From NCBI GenBank assembly GCA_041584755.1, contig JBFHDK010000004.1, forward strand, positions 4,398-68,397: 64,000 nt of DNA, in the 5' to 3' direction. Shown here piece by piece: positions 26,653-35,992 of the stretch. Under the pieces are notes generated by a model. It was not told the origin of the DNA. It saw only the letters and a list, made by a program, of their open reading frames with translations, and did not search any database. The stretch's first letter is position 1. Each line of letters begins with the position of its first letter. Source of the stretch: HB2-32-21 sp003448675. Its GTDB lineage: Bacteria; Pseudomonadota; Gammaproteobacteria; Pseudomonadales; Porticoccaceae. A program made the translations under genes and the position numbers.

Positions 26653-27830
26653 CCGCCAAACAGACCTTTAATTAACAATAGCAGGTGATCCCAGATACGG
26701 GCAAAAAAACCAGCTTCCGCGACAGGTTGGGCAACACGCAGGGGCATATCGAGTAGTTGCTCATCCCGATAGGCGATCGTCAGTTGCCCAACATCGTCGG
26801 TCGCCATCAGCGGCGCCCGAATAATCTCATCAATGTGCACCTCGGCTTTGAGCTGATCCCTGGCTCCACGCGGATAGGTAAGGAAGACATCACGGCCGAC
26901 CACAAGATCAAAATTATCCCGCTCGCCAAACCAGACGCGGTTTCCCGACTGAATCACGTCGCCAGCGCTGTAAAGCTTGTTGGTCTCGTAGTAACGAAAA
27001 CCATAGGACAATAACTTCTGGGATTCACGCGCCCGCGCTTCTTCACTTTCAGTACCCATGACTACGGAAATTAGCCGCATACCGTTGCGCTCGGCCGAGG
27101 TTACCAGGCAATATCCCGCCTCTTCGGTGTGCCCGGTTTTAATGCCATCAACGGAATTATCCCGCCACAACAAGCGATTGCGATTGGGCTGTTTAATGCC
27201 GTTGTACTCGAAGTATTTTTCGGCGTAAAGCCGGTAGTGCTCCGGATAATCCCGAATCAGAGCTCGGGCCAGTAGCGACAGGTCGCGGGCAGTGGTCAGA
27301 TGGCCCTCGGCGGGCCAGCCGGTGGCGTTAACGAAATAGCTGTTGGTCATACCCAGTAGCGTCGCTTGTTGATTCATCACGTCGGCAAACGCTGATTCAC
27401 TACCCGCCACATGCTCAGCCAGCGCTACCGTCGCGTCATTGCCGGACTGAATAATCACGCCCCGCAACAGATCACCAACCGAGACTTCCGTTCCCTCGCG
27501 GACAAACATTTTCGAGCCACCCATCCGCCAGGCGGTGACGCTGATCGGCGCCTTGTCGGCCTTGGATATTTTTCCACTTTTGACTTCGCCAGCCACGACA
27601 TAGCTGGTCATCATTTTGGTCAGGCTTGCCGGAGGCAAAGGCTCGTCGGCATTCTGTTCGACCAGTATTTTTCCGGTCTGGGCGTCAATCAGTATCCAGG
27701 ATTTGGCGGCGATCTGCGGCGGCGCGGGGATCAGAATTTCCGCCCGCGCGCCGGCTACCCCCATCGTGACCATGACCAACACTATCAAAGGTCTCGCTAC
27801 CGACCCCATTACCTGTCTAACTCCGGGCAT
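26649..27830 (-). CDS. dacA: D-alanyl-D-alanine carboxypeptidase (PBP5/6 type)
   Basis: About 393 residues. A signal peptide ends in GARA, then the serine-peptidase S11 motifs appear in order: SLTKM (SxxK nucleophile), SGN in IIQSGNDATVAL, and KTG in GIKTGHTEEAG. A C-terminal beta domain and an amphipathic anchor (FARIWDHLLLLIKGLFG) follow. It trims the terminal D-Ala from peptidoglycan pentapeptides. The frame reaches a TTG at 27839; ATG 27830 has AGGA at a better distance. It heads the dacA-ybeD-lipB-lipA chain. Confidence 0.93.
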   Translation of the reverse strand: MPGVRQVMGSVARPLIVLVMVTMGVAGARAEILIPAPPQIAAKSWILIDAQTGKILVEQNADEPLPPASLTKMMTSYVVAGEVKSGKISKADKAPISVTAWRMGGSKMFVREGTEVSVGDLLRGVIIQSGNDATVALAEHVAGSESAFADVMNQQATLLGMTNSYFVNATGWPAEGHLTTARDLSLLARALIRDYPEHYRLYAEKYFEYNGIKQPNRNRLLWRDNSVDGIKTGHTEEAGYCLVTSAERNGMRLISVVMGTESEEARARESQKLLSYGFRYYETNKLYSAGDVIQSGNRVWFGERDNFDLVVGRDVFLTYPRGARDQLKAEVHIDEIIRAPLMATDDVGQLTIAYRDEQLLDMPLRVAQPVAEAGFFARIWDHLLLLIKGLFGG

Positions 27831-27909
27831 AACTTTCAATCCTGTTAATCATGGGCTACTGGTTGTATCTGCTGGGCTATTCCCTTGCTGGTGGCGCTCA
27901 CGCCATCAC

Positions 27910-28857
27910 TCAGGATCCCCATACCTGCGCATCGTAGACCACAAAGGACTTGAATAGCCCCAGGGTTTCGAGGCGCCGGCGCACCTGCGCAAGCTGCAAG
28001 CGGTCAGCGATAGGGCCAACCATCACCTTGAACAGGGATGTTTGTTCTACGGGCGTTTGCGTTTTGCTGATATTCACGGGGTAGCTGGTAAGGCCGGCAA
28101 TCTGATCCCTGTACCGAACGGCAGACTGATAACTTGTATAGGCGCCAATCTGTAGAAACGCAGGTTTCTCAGAGCTGGGATCCCTAGCAGCGATTTCCGC
28201 AACCGGGTTAGCATTCGGCCGAGGGCCTCTTCCCTCACTGGCATCACTGAGCGCGGTCCGCTGTGGCACGGCCGCGGCTGTTGCGTCCACCAGGGCTGGG
28301 GCCTGAACGGTATTGGGTTGATAATCCTTCGGATCGATGGCCGTCACCTCTACCCGCGCGGTGCCGTGCTTCTCATAACCCAGTTTTTTGGCCGCCACAT
28401 AGGACAGGTCGATAATGCGGTTATCGTGAAACGGTCCCCGGTCATTGACCCGAACAACCACGCTGCGTTTGTTATCCAGGTTTGTCACGCGCACATAGCT
28501 GGGAATGGGCAGGGTTTTATGGGCCGCCGTCATCCCGTACATGCTGTAGGTTTCGCCGTTCGCGGTTTTGTTGCCATGGAATTTGCTGCCGTACCAGGAT
28601 GCAACACCCACCTCCTGATAACCTCTGGATGTTTCGAGCAGGTGATAGGTCTGGCCCAGTACCGTGTAGGGATTCTTGTTACCAGCGCGTCTGATTGCCT
28701 CCACCCTTGGCACAGCGTCAGCGACACCAGACACATCGACATCATGGAGCGGTGGGCCATCAGCCGGGGGCATTGCTCCCCGAAAACCCGCCGTACAGCC
28801 AGCGAGCGCAATACTGATCAGCATCACGGAAATTAGAAGCGGTTTAAGGCGCCGCAT
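27910..28857 (-). CDS. rlpA: Septal-ring lytic transglycosylase RlpA
   Basis: 315 residues. The lipobox is LAGC (Cys21). The RlpA double-psi beta-barrel shows GVASWYGSKFHGNKTANGE, MTAAHKTLP and the Asp in VRVNDRGPFHDNRIIDLS. The C-terminal SPOR domain, about 235-315, includes FLQIGAYTSYQSAV. In Pseudomonas RlpA cleaves denuded glycan strands at the septum, to which SPOR targets it. Its start overlaps the mltB stop by 14 nt. Confidence 0.93.
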   Translation of the reverse strand: MRRLKPLLISVMLISIALAGCTAGFRGAMPPADGPPLHDVDVSGVADAVPRVEAIRRAGNKNPYTVLGQTYHLLETSRGYQEVGVASWYGSKFHGNKTANGETYSMYGMTAAHKTLPIPSYVRVTNLDNKRSVVVRVNDRGPFHDNRIIDLSYVAAKKLGYEKHGTARVEVTAIDPKDYQPNTVQAPALVDATAAAVPQRTALSDASEGRGPRPNANPVAEIAARDPSSEKPAFLQIGAYTSYQSAVRYRDQIAGLTSYPVNISKTQTPVEQTSLFKVMVGPIADRLQLAQVRRRLETLGLFKSFVVYDAQVWGS

Positions 28858-29845
28858 TTGCCATTTGCTCTAACAGTTTTTCGCTCAACTGGTTAACGGC
28901 CATCGCATAGCGGAAACTGGTGTTATAGCGGGTGATGACATAGAAATTATGCAGGCCGAGCCAGAACTCCACACCCTTCCGCCCCTGCAGCTTCAGGGGA
29001 ATAGCACGAGTATCGGCGCTGAGGCTTTCATCCACTGGAGTGAACCCCTGATCCGCCAACGCCGATAAATCCATATAAGGTTTAACCACTTTGTTGATAT
29101 TCTCGGGTTGATATTCGCCTGCTATTCGCGCACGTACCGCAACCTCATCGCCTGTCCGCCAGCCATGTCGGTGAAAGTAATTGGCGACGCTGCCAATAGC
29201 ATCGACCGGATCGGTCCAGATATCGGCAACACCATCTTCGTTGTAGTCCACCGCGTATGCCCGGTAGCTACTGGGCATAAACTGTCCAAACCCCATGGCC
29301 CCGGCATAGGAACCTTTAAGGTTAAGGGGGTTGAGACCTTGCTCCCGGCTGAGTAAAAGAAAATTTTCCAGCTCGCGGGTGAAAAATTTGCTGCGCCGGG
29401 GATAATCAAAGGCCAGAGTGGTGAGGGCATCGATCACCCGGTAACTGCCGGTAATGCGTCCGTAATAGGTTTCCACCCCTATAATGGCAACAACTATTTG
29501 CGGGGGTACGCCAAATTCAGCCTCTGCCCGTTCCAGGGTAGCCCGCTGAGCCTGCCAGAATTCGATACCCTGACGCAGCCGTTTTTCGGTGACGAATATC
29601 TCGCGGTAATCCTTCCATTCCTTGACCTTTTCCGCCGGCCGATTCATGGCGTCAATGATTGACTGCTTATAGGTAGCCTCGCCAAGTAGTGCCTGTAAGT
29701 CGACCGCCTCGAAGCCATGTTCGCGCACCATGTAGTCAGCGAAATCCCTGGCCTGGGCGTTCTCGGCGTAGTTACGGCTGGTCTCGGCCTGCCCTAAAAG
29801 CGGTAACAGCAGAAACATCAGCAATATAATGTGTCCCGTTTTCAC
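28844..29845 (-). CDS. mltB: Lytic murein transglycosylase B
   Basis: 333 residues from a GTG start with a signal peptide (HIILLMFLLLPLLGQA). The MltB features are VVAIIGVETYYGRITGSYRV with the catalytic Glu, LNLKGSYAGAMGFGQFMPSSYRAYAVDYNEDGVADIW, and the C-terminal FWLGLHNFYVITRYN. It produces 1,6-anhydromuropeptides from murein. It lies between rodA and rlpA, the standard Pseudomonas order. Confidence 0.93.
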   Translation of the reverse strand: MKTGHIILLMFLLLPLLGQAETSRNYAENAQARDFADYMVREHGFEAVDLQALLGEATYKQSIIDAMNRPAEKVKEWKDYREIFVTEKRLRQGIEFWQAQRATLERAEAEFGVPPQIVVAIIGVETYYGRITGSYRVIDALTTLAFDYPRRSKFFTRELENFLLLSREQGLNPLNLKGSYAGAMGFGQFMPSSYRAYAVDYNEDGVADIWTDPVDAIGSVANYFHRHGWRTGDEVAVRARIAGEYQPENINKVVKPYMDLSALADQGFTPVDESLSADTRAIPLKLQGRKGVEFWLGLHNFYVITRYNTSFRYAMAVNQLSEKLLEQMANAAP

Positions 29846-29847
29846 GG

Positions 29848-30987
29848 CTAACTACCCATCCTTTTTTCTTCGGTACTGACAGACATCAGCATACCAAAGC
29901 CCAGCAACAAGGTCACAATGGCGGTACCCCCATAGCTCACCATGGGCAACGGCACCCCCACCACCGGCAACAAGCCGGCGACCATGCCCATGTTGACAAA
30001 AATATAGACAAAGAAAGTCAGTGTAATACTGCCCGCCAGCAGGCGCCCGAAGGTACTCTGAGCGGCGAGACTGATATAAACACCCCGGAAAATAACCGTC
30101 AGGTAAAGAGCCAGCAACAGCATAACCCCCCGAAAGCCCTGCTCCTCGGAAAGCACCGCGATAATAAAATCCGTGTGACTCTCCGGCAGAAAATCCAGTT
30201 GGGACTGCGTCCCCGCGAACCAGCCCTTGCCGGAAAAGCCGCCAGCGCCGATCGCAGTCGTTGATTGTATGATATTCCAACCCGCACCCAGCTTGTCGGA
30301 CTGGGGGTCAAGCAAGGTCATAATTCTCAACTTCTGGTAGTCACGCAGCAGATAGAACCAGAACAGCGGCGCCGCCAGCAGGGCGCCCAACACCGCACCA
30401 AACAGGTAGCGTTTGCGCAGGCCGGCCAGAAACAGGACAAAACCGCCCGCGGCAAAAATAAGCAAAGCGGTGCCGAGATCCGGCTGCATCCCCACCAGCA
30501 CAGCAGGTATGGCGATCATCGCCACGCTGATCACCACCGCCCCGAAGCGCGGCGGCAGTATACGCGCACCCAGATAGCTTGAAACCATTAAGGGCACGGC
30601 GATTTTCATTAACTCCGAAGGCTGAAAGCGAAAGCCACCGAGCGATAGCCAGCGCTGCGCTCCCTTGGCCCCGACACCGAAAAAAATAACCGCAATCAGC
30701 AGGGCCAAGCCCGCACCGTAGAGAAGGAACGCCCAGCGCTCCAGGAACCGTGGCTGAATTTGGGCCACCACAAGCATGCCCACCAGGCCCACGCCCATGA
30801 ATACCAACTGACGTTTCAGATACATAATCTGTTGACCGCTGGCGCTATAGAGAACAAAAGCGCCAGTGGCCATAAGCAGGATGAGCAAGGCGAGCAAAAA
30901 ATAATCAATCCTCAGGCTATACCAGTGGCGCCTATGAACATGGATGCTCGAACCATGTTCGCGAAGCTGACGATCAAATTCCGCCAT
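29848..30987 (-). CDS. rodA: Peptidoglycan glycosyltransferase RodA
   Basis: 379 residues, a SEDS-family polymerase with about ten transmembrane helices. The family motifs are GAKGAQRWLSLGGFRFQPSELMKIAVPL, LVGMQPDLGTALLIFAAG with the essential Asp, and VGVPLPMVSYGGTAIVTLLLGFG. Together with PBP2 it forms the elongasome polymerase-transpeptidase pair. Its start overlaps the mrdA stop by 14 nt. Confidence 0.95.
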   Translation of the reverse strand: MAEFDRQLREHGSSIHVHRRHWYSLRIDYFLLALLILLMATGAFVLYSASGQQIMYLKRQLVFMGVGLVGMLVVAQIQPRFLERWAFLLYGAGLALLIAVIFFGVGAKGAQRWLSLGGFRFQPSELMKIAVPLMVSSYLGARILPPRFGAVVISVAMIAIPAVLVGMQPDLGTALLIFAAGGFVLFLAGLRKRYLFGAVLGALLAAPLFWFYLLRDYQKLRIMTLLDPQSDKLGAGWNIIQSTTAIGAGGFSGKGWFAGTQSQLDFLPESHTDFIIAVLSEEQGFRGVMLLLALYLTVIFRGVYISLAAQSTFGRLLAGSITLTFFVYIFVNMGMVAGLLPVVGVPLPMVSYGGTAIVTLLLGFGMLMSVSTEEKRMGS

Positions 30988-32878
30988 CGCTCACCTCGTT
31001 ATCCGCTGGGTAGCCCAGGTAACCGTCAATCACCCGCCGCGCCACCGGCGCTGCGGTAGAGCTGCCATGCTCGCCGTTTTCGACAATTACCGCCACCGCG
31101 ATGCGCGGTTGGTCAGCTGGCGCGAATGCAATAAACAGGGCGTGGTCGAGCTGAAGTTTAGCCAGCTTGCTGGCGTCGTATTTTTCATCCTGCTTGATAC
31201 CCACCACCTGGGCAGTACCGGTTTTCCCCGCCATCTGGTATTCAAGCCCGGTCACCGCCCGGCTGGCGGTTCCCTTAGTACCGTGGACAACCGCCACCAT
31301 GGCATCAACCACTATCTGCCAATGCCTGTCCCGAAACGAAAGCGGCTCTTCTTCCAAAAGCTCGTTCTTCTGAGCGGTTGACATACCACCCATTACATCA
31401 CCCGCATCAGCATCCACCGCTTCCCCTCGCCGCATCACCAATCTCGGCACTTTGCGCACACCCCGATTGGCCAGGTGAGCGGTGGCGGCCGCCAGTTGCA
31501 TCGGCGTGGCCAGCATAAAGCCCTGACCAATGGAGACATTGACAGTATCGCCGGGATACCAGGCCAACCCCTGTGCCCCCCGCTTCCACGCCCGCGAAGG
31601 CATCAGGCCCTTTGCCTCACCGGGCAAATCCACGCCCGTCGCGCGGCCAAAACCGAACAGCGTTCCGTATTGATGCAGGGAATCGATACCGGTTTTGAAA
31701 CCCACGTCGTAATAAAAAGTATCGCAGGACTGCTCAATGGCTTTATGCAGGTTAATACGACCGCCATGGCCCCCGCGCTTCCAGTCCCGGTATTTGTGCT
31801 CGTCATTTTCCAGCTGATAGAAACCGGGGTCATAAATGCTGTAGGCGGGCGCAATAACACCGGCCTCCAGCGCCGCCAGCCCGAAAAAGGGTTTTACCGT
31901 AGAGCCGGGCGGGTACTGGCCCCGCAGAGCGCGATCAAAAAGGGGCTGGGCCGGTGACTGGCTGAGCGCTGCATAATCCGCGTGAGATATGCCAGAAACA
32001 AAGAGATTGGGATCAAAAGACGGACCGCTGGCCATGGCCAGTACGCCACCAGTTTCGGTGTCAATGGCCACCACCGCACCGCGCTCCTCACCCAGGGCTT
32101 CGGCGGCAATCGCCTGTAAACGACTATCCAGGTGCAGGTGTAGGGTATCGCCGGGCACCGGGTCAATGCGTTCCAGAACCCGCATGACCCGGCCCCTGGC
32201 ATTGGTTTCAACCCGCTCATAACCCACCTCGCCGAGCAGGGCGTCCTCATAATATTTTTCCAGCCCGGTTTTGCCGATACTGTGGACGCCACGGTAGCGC
32301 CTGGGATCGATGCTCCGCAGTTCCCGCTCGTTGATTCGCCCCGTGTAGCCAACCACGTGGGGTAACAGCTCACCAAGGGGGTAATGACGAATTAGGCGAG
32401 CCGAGACCTCAATGCCTGCCAGCAGGTGCTCGTTGACCGCCAGCACACTCTGCTCTTCCTCGCTCAGTTTGTCGCGCAGGGGCACGGATTCATAGGGACG
32501 CCGCTGCCCGGCCAGTTTACGAAACCGCTCAATTTCTTCGTCTTCCAGCTCAAGCAACTGGTCCAGTGCGGCAAGTAGCGCTTCCAGATCATCGCTGCGC
32601 TCCACCACTATGGACAACGTGTAACCGGGCCGGTTGTCGGCCAGAAGTACGCCATTGCGATCGTAGATCAGGCCGCGAGCAGGCGCCACTGCCCGCACAT
32701 GTATGCGGTTTCTATCCGCCACAGTGGTGAATTCCTGGTGGCGACTGATCTGCAAATCGTAGTAACGCCAGACCAGAACGCCGGTCAGAATCAGAAGAAC
32801 CATAAGCGAGAAGCTGATGCGCACCGCGTACAGGCGCGCCTCCCACAGCTTGTTCTTTAGGGCCCTTTCTTCGCGCAT
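30974..32878 (-). CDS. mrdA: Penicillin-binding protein 2 (elongation transpeptidase)
   Basis: About 634 residues from ATG 32878. The frame extends to a TTG at 32899, but that start lacks a well-spaced Shine-Dalgarno. One N-terminal membrane helix (ISFSLMVLLILTGVLVW) precedes the PBP dimerisation domain (RGLIYDRNGVLLADN) and the transpeptidase domain. Active-site motifs are GSTVKPFF (Ser), the SxN-type segment SCDTFYYDVG, and KTGTAQ. It cross-links lateral-wall peptidoglycan and activates RodA, encoded downstream. Confidence 0.94.
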   Translation of the reverse strand: MREERALKNKLWEARLYAVRISFSLMVLLILTGVLVWRYYDLQISRHQEFTTVADRNRIHVRAVAPARGLIYDRNGVLLADNRPGYTLSIVVERSDDLEALLAALDQLLELEDEEIERFRKLAGQRRPYESVPLRDKLSEEEQSVLAVNEHLLAGIEVSARLIRHYPLGELLPHVVGYTGRINERELRSIDPRRYRGVHSIGKTGLEKYYEDALLGEVGYERVETNARGRVMRVLERIDPVPGDTLHLHLDSRLQAIAAEALGEERGAVVAIDTETGGVLAMASGPSFDPNLFVSGISHADYAALSQSPAQPLFDRALRGQYPPGSTVKPFFGLAALEAGVIAPAYSIYDPGFYQLENDEHKYRDWKRGGHGGRINLHKAIEQSCDTFYYDVGFKTGIDSLHQYGTLFGFGRATGVDLPGEAKGLMPSRAWKRGAQGLAWYPGDTVNVSIGQGFMLATPMQLAAATAHLANRGVRKVPRLVMRRGEAVDADAGDVMGGMSTAQKNELLEEEPLSFRDRHWQIVVDAMVAVVHGTKGTASRAVTGLEYQMAGKTGTAQVVGIKQDEKYDASKLAKLQLDHALFIAFAPADQPRIAVAVIVENGEHGSSTAAPVARRVIDGYLGYPADNEVSDGGI

Positions 32879-32902
32879 AGAGTGACGGAGTCTCAGCAAG
32901 CT

Positions 32903-33370
32903 CTAACGGTGGTAGGGATGACCGGCATTGATTGACCAGGCCCGATATAACTGCTCCGCAAGCAGTACCCGCACTAGTGGATGGGGCAGGGTCAGAGCCG
33001 ATAGCGACCAGCGTTGATCAGCCCGTTCCAAACACTGGCTGTCGAGTCCATCCGGGCCTCCGATCAGCAGACACACATCCCGGCCACCGGCCTGCCAGTT
33101 ACTCAGGCGATCAGCCAGTTGCTCCGTGCTCCAAGGCTTGCCATCCACCGCCAGGGCGATAACGTGATCGTCGGTTTTCAGGTTTTTGCAAAGCTCCCTG
33201 CCTTCGCGGGCCATGGCCCTGGTGGGCGCTTCACCCTTGCGACGCTGACCCAGGGGTATTTCAGTCAGTTGTGGTGTTAATTCCGCGGGCAAGCGTTTGG
33301 CGTACTCGTGGTAGCCGGATTGCACCCAGCCGGGCATTTTTCCGCCCACCGCCAGGATTTTAATCTTCAA
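32903..33370 (-). CDS. rlmH: 23S rRNA pseudouridine-1915 N3-methyltransferase RlmH
   Basis: 155 residues with a SPOUT knot. It starts KIKILAVGGKMPGWV, has VCLLIGGPDGLD for SAM binding and ends in the invariant SINAGHPYHR. It methylates pseudouridine 1915 in helix 69 of 23S rRNA. It sits between rsfS and mrdA as in E. coli. Confidence 0.95.
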   Translation of the reverse strand: MKIKILAVGGKMPGWVQSGYHEYAKRLPAELTPQLTEIPLGQRRKGEAPTRAMAREGRELCKNLKTDDHVIALAVDGKPWSTEQLADRLSNWQAGGRDVCLLIGGPDGLDSQCLERADQRWSLSALTLPHPLVRVLLAEQLYRAWSINAGHPYHR

Positions 33371-33376
33371 GGTGAT

Positions 33377-33757
33377 TCAGTCCCCGGCGCTATTGGCGCC
33401 GGGATCGCCATCGGCGCTTGCCTGGGCAAGATCGCCGGGACGCATGGACCAGAGACGTTCGAGATCATAGAAGGCACGCGTGTCCGGCAGCATGATGTGG
33501 ACTACCGTGTCGCCCAGGTCAACCAGCACCCACTCGCCGACATCCGTGCCCTCGACACCCAGCGGGCGAAACCCCGCTTGCTTGCAGTCTTCGACAACGG
33601 AATCAGCCAGGGCTTTGACCTGACGCGCAGTATTACCGCTGACCACAATCAGGCTATCCATCACATCACTTAATTCGGTGACATCCAGGACGGTGATGTC
33701 CTGGCCTTTTACATTTTCCAGGGCTTCGATAATCACATCATTCAGGGCGCTGGTCAT
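33377..33757 (-). CDS. rsfS: Ribosomal silencing factor RsfS
   Basis: 126 residues. The core carries ENVKGQDITVLDVTELSDVMDSLIVVSGNT and GEWVLVDLGDTVVHIMLPDTR, the RsfS/Iojap signature. It blocks 50S-30S joining by binding L14 under starvation. Its ATG overlaps the nadD stop (ATGA). A 20-residue C-terminal tail (GDLAQASADGDPGANSAGD) looks disordered. Confidence 0.94.
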   Translation of the reverse strand: MTSALNDVIIEALENVKGQDITVLDVTELSDVMDSLIVVSGNTARQVKALADSVVEDCKQAGFRPLGVEGTDVGEWVLVDLGDTVVHIMLPDTRAFYDLERLWSMRPGDLAQASADGDPGANSAGD

Positions 33758-34410
33758 AGTCCTCCCGTTCCATACAGTTGATAACGCAAGATGTAGTCGA
33801 GCACGGCGTCGGGCAGCAGATAACGGGCCGAAAGCCCGGACGCCAGGGCGCTTCTGATCTCGGTCGAAGATACCGGTAGCAGCATCATTTCTCTGATCAA
33901 TACCTTACCCGATGGTTCGCCCGCCAGGGCTGCCGCGTCGTCGGTCAGTTTATCATCCAGCCACCGGGCGACGCTGCCTTCGCCTGGCGCACACCAGCCG
34001 GGGCGCGCCACGACGACAATATGGGCCAGGTCTATTAACGCCTGCCAGCGATGCCAGCTGGCCAGGTTAACCAGGCTATCCATGCCAATGCACATCACCA
34101 GACTGGCATCGACCCCCAACTCGGCTCGCAGTTCCACCAAAGTATCAATAGCGTAGGAAGGCCCGGATCTGCGCAACTCGCGATCATCGGCCAGCAAACC
34201 CGGCTCGCCGTCTATGGCCAGTCGCAGCATGGCCAGGCGATGCTCGGCGCTGACCTGGGGCGCATCCCGGTGAGGCGGAATAGCATTGGGAATCAAATGA
34301 ATTTGCGCCAAATCCAAGTGCTGGCGCAGCTCGACGCAGGTGCGCAGATGACCGATATGAACCGGATTAAAAGTGCCACCAAAAACGCCGATCGCTTTCA
34401 AGCCAACCAC
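33754..34410 (-). CDS. nadD: Nicotinate-mononucleotide adenylyltransferase
   Basis: 218 residues. GVFGGTFNPVHIGHLRTC is the nucleotidyltransferase HxGH motif, and PVSSTEIRSALASGL is the ISSTxIR motif. It makes deamido-NAD from nicotinate mononucleotide and ATP. The start is non-ATG: GTG at 34410, or a TTG 9 nt inside. It lies 36 nt downstream of proA, in the same run. Confidence 0.93.
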   Translation of the reverse strand: MVGLKAIGVFGGTFNPVHIGHLRTCVELRQHLDLAQIHLIPNAIPPHRDAPQVSAEHRLAMLRLAIDGEPGLLADDRELRRSGPSYAIDTLVELRAELGVDASLVMCIGMDSLVNLASWHRWQALIDLAHIVVVARPGWCAPGEGSVARWLDDKLTDDAAALAGEPSGKVLIREMMLLPVSSTEIRSALASGLSARYLLPDAVLDYILRYQLYGTGGL

Positions 34411-34446
34411 TTTAATTGCTGAACGCTCGCCTTTATTCGCAAAGCA

Positions 34447-35718
34447 CTATTCACGGATATGTCCATCTCCCAGCACAATGTATTTCTGACTGGTCAGACC
34501 TTCCAGGCCAACTGGCCCACGCGCATGGATTTTGTCGGTGGAAATACCGATCTCGGCGCCCAGGCCATATTCAAACCCATCGGCAAAGCGCGTCGATGCG
34601 TTAATCATCACCGAGCTGGAATCCACCTCGTTAATGAAACGCCGCCCGGTGCTGTAGTTCTCGGTGACGATGGCTTCAGTATGCCGGGAGCTGTAGCGGT
34701 TAAGGTGATCCATGGCGCCATCCACATCGTCCACCACACGGATGGCCAGCACCGGCGCCAGGTACTCTTCATGCCAGTCGGCCTCGGTCGCCGCCTGACA
34801 ATCCAGGCCGGCCCCTTCGATCAACACCCTGGCCCGGTCACAGCCGCGCATCTCGACGCCTTTTTCGGCGTAGACCCTGGCCAGGCCAGGTAGCACCTTG
34901 TCAGCAACACCCGCCGCAACCAGCAGGGTTTCCATGGCGTTACAAACACCATAACGATGAGTCTTCGCATTCAGGGCAATATTATGGGCCTTATCGAGAT
35001 CGGCTTCGTCATCGATATAAACATGGCAAACACCGTGTAGATGTTTGATCACCGGCACCCTGGCCTCGGCGCTGATACGCTCGATCAAGCCCTTGCCACC
35101 CCGCGGCACGATAACATCCACATATTCCTCCATGGTCACCAGGTGACCCACGGCGGCGCGATCGGTGGTTTCTATTACCTGCACCGCCTCCACCGGCAAA
35201 CCGACCGTTTCCAGAGCGCTGGCGATACAGGCGGCGATGGCCTGATTGCTATGAATGGCCTCGCTGCCGCCCCGCAGTATGGTCGCGTTGCCGGACTTCA
35301 GACACAGGCTGGCGGCCTCGACCGTCACATTGGGCCGGGACTCATAAATAATCCCCACTACCCCCAGAGGCACACGCATTTTGCCTACCTGAATACCGCT
35401 AGGGCGATAATTCATATCGGTGATTTCACCGACCGGATCGGGCAGCGCCGCCACCTGTTCGAGGCCCTCGATCATGCCGTCGATACGGGCGGGCGTTAGC
35501 TCCAGGCGATCCAGCAGCGCCGCTTCCAGACCGTTGTTACGACCATGTTCAAGGTCCAACTCGTTAGCCTCGGCCAGTGCCTGTCGCCGCTGATCCAGCA
35601 CCCCGGCAATGGCCAGCAAAGCCTTATTTTTGGTATCGGTGCCCGCCCGACCCAGCGCCAATGCCGCTGCGCGCGCCTTGATACCGACGTTTTGCATATA
35701 CGAATTCAGATCTTCCAC
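34447..35718 (-). CDS. proA: Gamma-glutamyl phosphate reductase
   Basis: 423 residues of the aldehyde dehydrogenase fold. Family segments are VGIIYESRPNVTVEAASLCLKSGN, the nucleotide region TTDRAAVGHL, and the catalytic Cys in HRYGVCNAMETLLV. It reduces gamma-glutamyl phosphate in proline synthesis; proB is not adjacent. GTG 35718 is preferred, with AGCAGG upstream; an ATG lies 21 nt inside. A 15-bp triplicated repeat lies 20 nt upstream of the start. Confidence 0.94.
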   Translation of the reverse strand: MEDLNSYMQNVGIKARAAALALGRAGTDTKNKALLAIAGVLDQRRQALAEANELDLEHGRNNGLEAALLDRLELTPARIDGMIEGLEQVAALPDPVGEITDMNYRPSGIQVGKMRVPLGVVGIIYESRPNVTVEAASLCLKSGNATILRGGSEAIHSNQAIAACIASALETVGLPVEAVQVIETTDRAAVGHLVTMEEYVDVIVPRGGKGLIERISAEARVPVIKHLHGVCHVYIDDEADLDKAHNIALNAKTHRYGVCNAMETLLVAAGVADKVLPGLARVYAEKGVEMRGCDRARVLIEGAGLDCQAATEADWHEEYLAPVLAIRVVDDVDGAMDHLNRYSSRHTEAIVTENYSTGRRFINEVDSSSVMINASTRFADGFEYGLGAEIGISTDKIHARGPVGLEGLTSQKYIVLGDGHIRE

Positions 35719-35737
35719 ACTAAACCTGCTAATTACT

Positions 35738-35782
35738 TTTGTACTATGAGTGTTTGTACTACGAGTGTTTGTACTACGCGTG
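35738..35782. repeat. Three tandem copies of a 15-bp unit upstream of proA
   Basis: TTTGTACTATGAGTG, TTTGTACTACGAGTG and TTTGTACTACGCGTG are contiguous, differing at one or two positions. They lie in the proA promoter region and could represent repeated operator half-sites or simple slippage expansion. Confidence 0.85.
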
Positions 35783-35992
35783 ATCGATTTCCGGCCTGTG
35801 GCCAGCCACCAACCATATTATCAACACGCATCCCTGGCCGGCGTTTATTATACAACCGGACACGGGGCTAATCAGAATCAAAAGTCTATGCCAAGATTCC
35901 AGTAAAGCCTTTGTTTGCACCCCCTGGACTTTTGCTTCACCATCCCCGAGCGAATTATTCAGACCATGTTGGCAAACAGTTCGAGGAACAAG

